Source: JAVJSD01 sp040219575 (GTDB lineage Bacteria > Planctomycetota > Planctomycetia > Pirellulales > Pirellulaceae). Taken from it: a stretch of DNA of 64,000 nucleotides. Position 1 is the first letter of the stretch, and every line of letters begins with the position of its first letter. Location: NCBI GenBank assembly GCA_040219575.1, contig JAVJSD010000058.1:1-64000 (forward strand), read 5' to 3'. The position numbers and the translations under genes were made by a program. Positions 55,281-62,281 of this stretch are shown here, in pieces. Under the pieces are notes generated by a model. The model was not told the DNA's origin, ran no database searches, and worked only from the letters and a program-made list of their open reading frames with translations.

Positions 55281-57977
55281 TTACCCTGCCTGCTTGAGCG
55301 CTTTTCGAGCTTCCTTGGCAAGACTGGAGTCGCCCCTCAGTCCGCGGCCACCCTTCGTCAGCAGATTGTTAAGGTGTCCCCACGAAATCCCCAACCCGGA
55401 ATTGCCTTTGGTCTGTCGGGACGGCGCATCGCCATGGACTTCTCTGTATTGACGAATCGCCGCGTGAATCTCCGCTCGCGTCAGCGGGGCCTTCGCTGGT
55501 TTTGGCGGATCTTTCTTCTGTTTCAGGACAGCTTTTACGACGGCGGCCAGCGACGATTTCCGGCCGACTTCCTTGTTGCGGAGGCGGTTGTTGAGCGTGC
55601 TCCACGCGCCCCCAATGAGCGGCACGGTGCCTTTTGTGCTGCGACTCGGGTAGTCGCCGGTTGTGTCACGGTGCTGAAGAATCGCACGGCGAATATTCTG
55701 AAAGGTCAGCGGCGCCCCGTTCATCCCCAGCGATTCCTTGACGGTTTCGACCTCGCAACTCAGCGTCGAGCCGCCCGGCAGACCATGGAAGCCGCCTTGG
55801 CGCAGGTAGTAGTCGATCGTTGACCAGGCGGCGCCGATCGCCGTCGTACCGGGAGTCGATTTCGTCGGAAACTCACCGTGACGTTCGAAGCGCTCGCGAA
55901 TGACGTCGCGAACCATTTGCGACGTCCACGGCGTGCTGTCGCCCTTTCGATCTTCGATTGGCGTGTTCTTGTCCGCGGCGACAACCTTGCACTCGGAATA
56001 GAGCGACGACCCCGGTCCAAGCCCGCGCTGCCCCTTGCGGAGGCAGTGATCGATGTAGCGGTAGTCGGTGCTGAACCGCTCGACGGAGCCGGCATACACG
56101 GAGGGCCAATCGCCACGTTGTTCGTAATACCGCCAGATTTCGGCGTGAAGCTCCGTCAGGTCGATTGGATCTCCCATAGCGAATCGGTATCGCTCCTGCA
56201 GCTTTTCCGTGAACGACTGGATGTCCTTGCCCGACAGGCAGTGAAGCTGCCGCTCGAAGGCCTCCCGCGATCCGGAGTGGGGTATTGTGACGTCGCGGAA
56301 TTCGTTCACGATCTCCGCCAGAATCCGCATCAACTGTCCGCGGAAACTTGAATTCTCATTTTCTTGCGTTCCGCGAAAGAGTCGGGAGGTGCGATCTTTA
56401 AGTTTTCCCGATACCTCCCCGCCGATCTCGTCCATCCCTCGAAGCGATTGCGCGAGGATGATTCGCACCAGGTCGGGGCGGCGATCGTCTGGAATTGTGG
56501 CGGCAAGCTCATTCGAATTAATGCGCCGCAGCACTTCCTCGACCGTAGCGTCGTTGCCGGAATCGCGTGCCGATTGGAGCACGTCCTGGACGATCAGCCT
56601 GGCGATGGCGACGTCACTCGGATCAAGCAACTCATCCAGTTCGCTTCGGATCGTCGACAAGACCTGCTGTGCCCTGTCGCCCTGCCGGTCTGCGAGCGAC
56701 GAGAGGCAACCCCGCCTGATGTCCTCCTCCAGAAGCCAGCTTTCGCCGGTCTCGGTGTCGGCGAGAAACGCGGTCAGCAGGAGCATCTTGCGGCTGTGGT
56801 CCAGGCTCAGACTGCGCAGCGCCGATCCGCGGCTCGTCGGAACAAAGAAGACGATCCGCGCCCGGTCACGGAACTTCCGCGGATAGTTCTTGGCCTTCAA
56901 TCGCGTCGCGCGGCCGAGCAGTTGGACGATCTGCTGTATCGACGACGGAATCCCGATGACGAACACGTCACTGCACCACGGCCAGTCGGTGCCTTCGATG
57001 ACCCGCTGGATGCCGATGACGACGTCGTAGGCGTCCTTCCATCGCTTTACTTGCTCGCGCTCGCGGCGCAGGAACTCGTGGAACCGTTTCTGGTCTTCCG
57101 ACGACGTCCCCGTCGCATCGTGGGCGCGCGCCCCTGCTTTTGCGAATGCAGCTTTGAGCTCCTCGACGAGTTCCCGGGTGCCGCCGCTGATCGTCGGAAT
57201 CTTGATCACCGTCTTCGGCTTTCCGTCAGCGGTCCACTTTCTAACCATGCGTTCGATCAACAGGCGCTTGTGGCGTTTGTCGGATACCCTTCTCCCGTCA
57301 ACTTCCTCTGCGGTGACAGTTCGTTTGATCAGGTCGATCGGGATGATCTCGCTTTCGATCTTCGGCGGAGCGAACGGACCGTCCGGATCCTGCATATGTT
57401 CTGCAAGCGAACGGCGGATCGTGCGCATTCCTTCAATCAAGATGGGGGCGCCGTCTGTGCGGAAGTCTGTCGCGGTCGTAAAGATCACGCGCCCGCCATG
57501 CTTGTGCCAGCTGCTGACGACGCGCCCGAGCCGCGTAACATTCTCGGCCGCGTGGTGCGCTTCATCCACGACGAGCAGTTTTCCATCGAGGTTCTTGGGG
57601 AGCGTGTCGTCGGTCAGGGCTCCGAGCGTTTGGTGGGTGGTCGCGACTACGTACCCCGGAGAAGCGGAGTCGAGGTAGTCGAGAACGGCACGCGTCTTGG
57701 CCCTGCGGGGCAGAGGGCGGATCTTCTCGCCTGAAAAATCTACCTCTCCCCCGGCCGTCGAAACGCGTTCGGCAAGACCGACAAATCCCTTCTCAATCTG
57801 GACCTGGGGGCAGGCGATGATGGCATGCGTGATCGACTTGTTAAGCATGCTGACGCTGGCCGCACCGAGTACGAGGGTCTTTCCTGACCCTGTCGGCTGC
57901 TGGATCAGGAGGCGTTCGTTGGTGTTGCGAATCTCTTCAAATACATGCTGCTGATAGGGGCGAAGCTCGGGTGACAT
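55281..57977 (-). CDS. Large SF2 helicase with four C-terminal repeat modules
   Basis: This 898-residue protein has an SF2 helicase core: RPYQQHVFEEI, Walker A QPTGSGKT (27-34), VVDEAHHAAEN, FTTATDFR, and later QLLGRATR as motif VI. The middle (about 400-600) is helical. Residues 607-898 form four modules of 67-77 residues, starting at 607, 684, 757 and 832, each of the form h..hxxxhxxxxxxxGdxPsxxtkG...hG..W..hxxxLrxG..g. They resemble helicase-associated DNA-binding repeats (HA-type), but I do not recognise the exact family. It probably acts in defence or mobile-element maintenance, upstream of the resolvase on the same strand. Confidence 0.8.
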   Translation of the reverse strand: MSPELRPYQQHVFEEIRNTNERLLIQQPTGSGKTLVLGAASVSMLNKSITHAIIACPQVQIEKGFVGLAERVSTAGGEVDFSGEKIRPLPRRAKTRAVLDYLDSASPGYVVATTHQTLGALTDDTLPKNLDGKLLVVDEAHHAAENVTRLGRVVSSWHKHGGRVIFTTATDFRTDGAPILIEGMRTIRRSLAEHMQDPDGPFAPPKIESEIIPIDLIKRTVTAEEVDGRRVSDKRHKRLLIERMVRKWTADGKPKTVIKIPTISGGTRELVEELKAAFAKAGARAHDATGTSSEDQKRFHEFLRREREQVKRWKDAYDVVIGIQRVIEGTDWPWCSDVFVIGIPSSIQQIVQLLGRATRLKAKNYPRKFRDRARIVFFVPTSRGSALRSLSLDHSRKMLLLTAFLADTETGESWLLEEDIRRGCLSSLADRQGDRAQQVLSTIRSELDELLDPSDVAIARLIVQDVLQSARDSGNDATVEEVLRRINSNELAATIPDDRRPDLVRIILAQSLRGMDEIGGEVSGKLKDRTSRLFRGTQENENSSFRGQLMRILAEIVNEFRDVTIPHSGSREAFERQLHCLSGKDIQSFTEKLQERYRFAMGDPIDLTELHAEIWRYYEQRGDWPSVYAGSVERFSTDYRYIDHCLRKGQRGLGPGSSLYSECKVVAADKNTPIEDRKGDSTPWTSQMVRDVIRERFERHGEFPTKSTPGTTAIGAAWSTIDYYLRQGGFHGLPGGSTLSCEVETVKESLGMNGAPLTFQNIRRAILQHRDTTGDYPSRSTKGTVPLIGGAWSTLNNRLRNKEVGRKSSLAAVVKAVLKQKKDPPKPAKAPLTRAEIHAAIRQYREVHGDAPSRQTKGNSGLGISWGHLNNLLTKGGRGLRGDSSLAKEARKALKQAG

Positions 57978-58665
57978 GGTTTTGCTGACTCTACTTCTTG
58001 GGGGTGTGATTGACGCGCCGCAAAGCGCAGTTCGGGGCTAGGGTCAACAAAGCGCCCGGACTTCCCGGGAAAAACAGAATTCCACAAAATTTCTCAGAAA
58101 AATTGCGAGATCCCGCGAGAAGCCAGGCAGATAGCGACAGGCGGCGGATAGCCTGGAAAACCTTGGAAGGAGCCTGATCGGCTGGGGTGGCTCAGCTGTC
58201 GGCCGCCTCGGCAGGAAGGAACATTTCCCTGCCGGAAATCAGGGGTGATGTCGCGCGCGGGGCGCTACAATTCTTTAGGGGGAAGAATTTTCCAGGGAGA
58301 AATCCGATCAAAGAGGGCAGCGGCTTGAGATGCGTGGAGGCGTCATGCTGTGGTGCCGAAACGCGGTGGCGCTGCCGACCGGCCGAGGCCAGAAACGCGC
58401 CGCCAACAAAGGGAGCCTCTGAAAAGCCCGCGGTATGCTTGCGGTACCCTTGACGCGGGCGTCCCCGAACTTCGGGCAGGGCGACCTGGCGATTGGCTCG
58501 TGGTGTGGAGGCACCCGGGATCGATTGTCGCCAGCCGGAAAGGCGTCCAAGAGGGGTTGGCGCACGACTTGGAAGCAGGGAGGCCTTCAGCGTGGCCGTG
58601 AGTGACATGATGCCCCCGCCCCGGCCGCTCCCAAGGGACCGCTGCGCCCCGGCGGCGGGAGCGCA
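57978..58665. other. Long intergenic region, no gene seen
   Basis: These 688 bases separate the helicase start from the terminator of the Cys-rich gene. No family-like frame is present on either strand. The region marks the change from accessory to higher-GC sequence and includes AT-rich patches (acaaaatttctcagaaaaat, ttctttaggg) near the helicase start, which may hold its promoter. Confidence 0.6.
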
Positions 58666-58691
58666 TAAAAAAAGGCCCGCACAGCGGGCCT
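58666..58691 (-). terminator. Terminator of the larger Cys-rich repeat gene
   Basis: On the minus strand, AGGCCCGC-loop-GCGGGCCT is followed by a run of T (A run at 58666-58673), 21 bases after the stop of the 58713 gene. It is nearly identical in stem to the terminator at 61130. Confidence 0.85.
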
Positions 58692-58712
58692 GCCCGCGGG
58701 GGCGTCGCGGCC

Positions 58713-59111
58713 TCAACCGACGACGCGCTCGCCGCCGCCGCCGCCGGGGTCGCTGCAGGCCAGCGGCAGCACGCGCTTGCAGCCGGGCTCGTTGCAGGCC
58801 AGCGGCAGGACGCGCTTGCAGCTGGGGCGGTCGCAGGCCAGCGGCAGGACGCGGCCGTCGCAGCCGGGGCGGTCGCAGGCCAGCGGCAGGACGCGGCCGT
58901 CGCCGCAGCCGGGCTCGTCGCAGGCCAGCGGCAGGACGCGCTTGCAGCCGGGCTCGTTGCAGGCCAGCGGCAGGACGCGGTCGTTGCCGCAGCCGGGGCT
59001 GTTGCAGGCCAGCGGCAGCACGCGCTCGCAGCCGGGCTCGTCGCAGGCCAGGGCGGCGCCGGCGCCGAGCAGCACGAGCGTCAGGGCGAGGGTCAGGAGC
59101 GTGGTCTTCAT
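58713..59111 (-). CDS. Secreted Cys-rich repeat protein, larger paralog
   Basis: This 132-residue protein has a signal peptide (MKTTLLTLALTLVLLGAGAALA) and an AXA-type cleavage site directly before the first Cys. The mature chain is almost entirely a repeat: seven copies of RVLPLAC followed by xxPGC and a variable 1-3 residue spacer, giving 15 Cys in all. It ends in GERVVG. It has no charged or hydrophobic core, so disulfides probably give the structure. No known family was recognised. It lies downstream of the VKOR-DsbA fusion and shares its upstream module and terminator with the paralog at 61176. Confidence 0.8.
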   Translation of the reverse strand: MKTTLLTLALTLVLLGAGAALACDEPGCERVLPLACNSPGCGNDRVLPLACNEPGCKRVLPLACDEPGCGDGRVLPLACDRPGCDGRVLPLACDRPSCKRVLPLACNEPGCKRVLPLACSDPGGGGGERVVG

Positions 59112-59195
59112 CGTTGCTCTCCGGGTTTTGCTGGGGTTGACGGTTGCCTTCTAAGATGGCCCTGCGGAGGCGGTCGGGGCTCCGGACCCGGAAAA
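59112..59195 (-). promoter_or_regulatory. Shared upstream module of the Cys-rich genes, copy at 58713 gene
   Basis: Blocks shared with 61407-61494 in the same order (plus-strand text): cgttgctctccgg, ggttgccttct, ccctgcggaggc and tccggacccg. The first contains the ribosome site (CCGGAGAGCAACG before ATG on the minus strand). The others are likely leader or promoter elements. Confidence 0.65.
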
Positions 59196-59252
59196 CCCCA
59201 AATTCTTTCGAATCGCCCCCACCAAAGCCGCAAGCCATTGTGTGACAGGAAC

Positions 59253-61043
59253 TTAGGGGGAGGGAGATTCTTCCGCCAAGAGTGCCTCCAGCAGCTCGGC
59301 CGTCGGGTTCCAGCGGCTGATCCGGCGGCCATCGAGGTACAGGTCCGGGGACCAGCCACTGTCGAACGCCAGTGCCGCGGCGATGTCGGCCTTGATCCGC
59401 TCGTCTACCGGCGACGGCCCTTCGTCGAAAGCGGCTTCAATCGGCTCCTCGTCGAGCCCCAGCTGCTTCGCCTGCTCCCGGGCTGCCTGGCGGCTGTATT
59501 CGCCTTGGTGCTGCAGCACCCACCGGTGCATCTGCCAGAACGCGTCAGCGTCTCGCTGGCTCCCCGCCAGCTCCACCAGCCGCGCCATCTCCGTGGAGGG
59601 GCCATAGAACTCCTGCTTCATCTTGGCGAAGGCGGAATTCAGGCTCGGGCTGATCGGGAACTGCAACAGCTCCAGCCGCACATCGTGACGGTCTTCCACG
59701 AGGCCCCTCGCCAGACGGCTCAGCCGCGGCGTGTATGGAGAGGCGTAATCGACCACCAGCGTCAGCCGGTGCGGGGCATCGGCCGGACCCAGCGTCCAGC
59801 GTGCCGCGTCGGATGGAATCTCCACCACTTCCTCTCCACGCCACACTTCCACCAGACGCTCCAGAGCGGGAACCGGCTGATCGCCTGCCGCGGTGCCGGG
59901 CGAAAGGTTTTCTTCACGCAGCCGAGCCACCGCCTTGGTCAGCGCTTCTTCGGCGTTCCAGCCCCGCAGTTCGACGCCGTTGAGGAAGATCATCGGCGTC
60001 TCGTCGATTCCCAGAGTGGTCGCCTCGTCCACGTCCTGCTGCACGCGACGCAGCGTCTCGGTACCGTTCATCACCTCCAGGAACTCCTCCGTGTCGGAAA
60101 AGCCCAACTCCGGCAGGCTGTCGGCCAGGCTCTCGTCGGTGAACTTCCCCTTCTGCTCAAAGAGCCAGTGGTGCATCCGCCAGAATCCCTCGTTGCCTGC
60201 CAGGATGCCCGCCGCCTCGGCGGCGCGGGCGGCCCGGCAGGCGTTGTCGTGGAAGCGGGGATCGCGGATGATCCGATTGCAGTCCCGGCAGAGGGGAAAG
60301 TGCTTGGCGGAGACAGAGATGTCGTCGTGTCCCTGGCAGGCGGCCTGCACCTGCTGCTCGATCTCCTGGCAGTCGCCGCACTGGTAGTCGGAGAAGATTA
60401 CCAGCCGGATGGCGGCCAGCTCGGGGCCGAGGCGGTAGCGACCGGTGAAGGGCGGATCGCCGGAGTCCGTGGCCTGCCGATCAACCACCTCCTGCAGCGA
60501 CTGGTCGAGCTGCTGATGGGCCTGTTGATCCACCTTGCTCTCGACCGCATAACGAGCGCCCCCCAGCGCCAAGCTGACCAGGATGCCGGTCGCGGCCAGG
60601 CCGAGGGCGGCACGTGGCAAGGAGTGGAGAGCGACCGGCCCGGTCAGGGCGACGGCGGCGAAGGCAAAATTCCCCAGGTGCACCAGCACGCAGTACAGGC
60701 AGAAGTGCTGCTCGATGGCCATGACCGCGAAAAAGAACAGCGAGCAGGCGACGCCGAGCAGCACCACGCCGCGCAGGATCCAGCCGAAGCCTTCGCGTCC
60801 GGCGGCGATCCAGGCTGCGGCCAGCGCGGTGAACCAGGCCAGTCCGGCGTAGGAGACGGGCCAGCCCATCACGCTGCCCCAGCGACTGTCGGCCAACTGG
60901 GCGCAGGCGGACTCGGGTCCGCAACCCGGCAGCGCCAGACCGCCCAGCTGCTGCAGCACCAGGGCCAGCGAGGCGAACAGACTCAGGCAGAGGCAGCCCA
61001 GGCCAATCACTTTCCGTGCAGCAGAGGGTGTCGAATCAGCCAT
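59253..61043 (-). CDS. VKOR-DsbA-DsbA fusion oxidoreductase
   Basis: This 596-residue membrane-anchored protein is read from the ATG at 61043, with GGATGG before it (61052 is an alternative). The N-terminal VKOR-like domain has about four membrane segments, loop Cys C41/C47 (GCGPESAC) and the CXXC C115/C118 (FCLYC). A DsbA-type thioredoxin domain follows (about 200-370) with C222-G-D-C225 and a second Cys group LCRDC. A further DsbA-like domain (about 400-590) lacks CXXC (VDYASPYTPRL). It would reoxidise quinone-linked disulfides and make disulfides in exported proteins. Cys-rich secreted genes lie on both sides, so these are probable substrates. Confidence 0.85.
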   Translation of the reverse strand: MADSTPSAARKVIGLGCLCLSLFASLALVLQQLGGLALPGCGPESACAQLADSRWGSVMGWPVSYAGLAWFTALAAAWIAAGREGFGWILRGVVLLGVACSLFFFAVMAIEQHFCLYCVLVHLGNFAFAAVALTGPVALHSLPRAALGLAATGILVSLALGGARYAVESKVDQQAHQQLDQSLQEVVDRQATDSGDPPFTGRYRLGPELAAIRLVIFSDYQCGDCQEIEQQVQAACQGHDDISVSAKHFPLCRDCNRIIRDPRFHDNACRAARAAEAAGILAGNEGFWRMHHWLFEQKGKFTDESLADSLPELGFSDTEEFLEVMNGTETLRRVQQDVDEATTLGIDETPMIFLNGVELRGWNAEEALTKAVARLREENLSPGTAAGDQPVPALERLVEVWRGEEVVEIPSDAARWTLGPADAPHRLTLVVDYASPYTPRLSRLARGLVEDRHDVRLELLQFPISPSLNSAFAKMKQEFYGPSTEMARLVELAGSQRDADAFWQMHRWVLQHQGEYSRQAAREQAKQLGLDEEPIEAAFDEGPSPVDERIKADIAAALAFDSGWSPDLYLDGRRISRWNPTAELLEALLAEESPSP

Positions 61044-61129
61044 GATGTCCATCCAAGCGGAGTCGGGATAGCGCGATGGTACTGCTGCCGGGGCACAGGC
61101 TCAAGGAAAAACCGTCGTGATGACGGCAC

Positions 61130-61154
61130 AAAAAAAGGCCCGCGCAGCGGGCCT
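61130..61154 (-). terminator. Terminator of the smaller Cys-rich repeat gene
   Basis: AGGCCCGC-gca-GCGGGCCT followed by a T run on the minus strand, 21 bases after the stop of the 61176 gene. It is almost the same stem as at 58673, a sign of gene duplication including the 3' end. Confidence 0.85.
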
Positions 61155-61175
61155 GTCCGCGGGGGCGTCGCGGCC

Positions 61176-61406
61176 TCAGCCGACGACGCGGCTGTCGCCG
61201 CAGCCGGGTTCGTTGCAGGCCAGCGGCAGCACGCGATTGCAGCCGGGTTCGTCGCAGGCCAGCGGCAGGACGCGGTCGTTGCCGCAGCCGGGTTCGTTGC
61301 AGGCCAGCGGCGGCACGCGGTTGTCCCCGCAGTCGCGGTGGTTGCAGGCCAGGGCGGCGCCGCCGCCGAGCAGCACCAGCGCGAGGGCCAGCAGGGTGGT
61401 CTTCAT
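61176..61406 (-). CDS. Secreted Cys-rich repeat protein, smaller paralog
   Basis: This 76-residue paralog of the 58713 product has the same signal (MKTTLLALALVLLGGGAALA) and the same RVxPLACxxPGC repeat, here three copies with 8 Cys in all, ending in GDSRVVG. It begins with CNHRDCGDN in place of the larger copy's CDEPGC. It precedes the VKOR-DsbA gene on the minus strand and has its own terminator. The difference in copy number suggests repeat expansion or contraction. Role unknown; structural or metal-binding peptides are both possible. Confidence 0.8.
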   Translation of the reverse strand: MKTTLLALALVLLGGGAALACNHRDCGDNRVPPLACNEPGCGNDRVLPLACDEPGCNRVLPLACNEPGCGDSRVVG

Positions 61407-61494
61407 CGTTGCTCTCCGGATCGGGGACGGTTGGAGGCTGGTTGCCTTCTATACCCGCCCTGCGGAGGCCGCCCGGCATCCGGACCCGAAAAAA
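61407..61494 (-). promoter_or_regulatory. Shared upstream module of the Cys-rich genes, copy at 61176 gene
   Basis: Same four blocks and order as 59112-59195, with spacing changed by only a few bases. It lies in the 236-base divergent space between this gene and the ECF sigma factor gene, so the sigma factor's own promoter is likely here as well. Confidence 0.65.
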
Positions 61495-61642
61495 TGGAAA
61501 CTTTTCACGGCGGCGATCCGTACAGCAGCAAGTCCCCCGCAGGAAATCCTTCCGATCCCACGTTCGTTGGGGTACGATAAGGCCTGTTCGACACGTATTT
61601 CCGCGACTCAGCGTGGCGTGATTCGCCTCTCCCGGCTCGGCA

Positions 61643-62269
61643 ATGAGTGATTCCCCGGTCAAAACAGAGCTGGTGCAGCACTGGATCGATCGACTCCAGG
61701 CCGGCGACCAGTCCGCCCGGGACGCCCTGCTCAACTGTGCCTCGGACCGGCTGCTGCGGATCGCCCGCAAGATGAGCCGCAGCTACCCCCGGCTCAAACG
61801 GTGGGAAGAGACGGGCGACGTGCTGCAGGGGGCGGTGATCCGGCTGCACCGGGCGCTGGGGACCGTCGAGGTCGAGGACCCGCGACACTTCTTCCGCCTG
61901 GCCGCCCTGCAGATCCGCCGGGAACTGCTCGACCTGCAAAGGCGCTACGACGGCGCCCACGGGCTGGCGGCGAATCACGCCACGCTGCCCCGCGGCGAGC
62001 GGGACGACTCCCAGCCGCCCAGCCCGCTGGAGCAGGGCACCCGGCTGCACGGCCCCGACCAGATGGCGCAGTGGGCCGAGTTTCACCAGGCAATTGAAGA
62101 GTTACCCGAAGAACACCGCGAACTTTTCGATCTGCTCTGGTATCAAAAGCTGACAACCGGGGAGGCGGCCGAGGTGCTGGGCATCAGCGAACGGCATGTG
62201 AACCGCCGCTGGACCAAGGCCAAGCTCAAGCTGCACGACCTGCTCGAAGGGGAACCTCCGCCCTTCTGA
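61643..62269 (+). CDS. ECF-family RNA polymerase sigma factor (kinase-linked type)
   Basis: A 208-residue sigma-70 family protein. Region 2 (about 10-85) includes ARDALLNCASDRLLRIARKM and EETGDVLQGAVIRLHRAL, the latter being the D-V-hQ-hh helix that binds core and the -10 element. Region 4 (about 145-200) includes ELPEEHRELFDLLWYQKLTTGEAAEVLGISERHVNRRW, the -35-binding HTH. The linker of about 50 residues is long and charged. Planctomycetes have many ECFs next to Ser/Thr kinases and lacking anti-sigma factors; this one is followed by a kinase 12 bases later. It is divergent from the Cys-rich/VKOR unit. Confidence 0.88.
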   Translation: MSDSPVKTELVQHWIDRLQAGDQSARDALLNCASDRLLRIARKMSRSYPRLKRWEETGDVLQGAVIRLHRALGTVEVEDPRHFFRLAALQIRRELLDLQRRYDGAHGLAANHATLPRGERDDSQPPSPLEQGTRLHGPDQMAQWAEFHQAIEELPEEHRELFDLLWYQKLTTGEAAEVLGISERHVNRRWTKAKLKLHDLLEGEPPPF

Positions 62270-62281
62270 TCCGGAGAAGTG

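Noticed and set aside
58713..59060. Regular repeats that could suggest a CRISPR array
   Set aside because: The units are about 36-45 bases with no unique spacers and keep one reading frame encoding a signal-peptide protein; no cas genes are near.
58192..59238. 348-codon minus-strand frame with Arg/Ala/Gly repeats
   Set aside because: It is a shifted frame over the Cys-rich repeat gene; the repeat periodicity keeps it open. The RVLPLAC frame has a signal peptide, ribosome site and terminator.
59238..61580. 780-codon plus-strand frame
   Set aside because: It is the reverse of the VKOR-DsbA fusion, which has convincing Cys motifs and membrane segments; the plus frame is arginine/histidine rich with no motifs.
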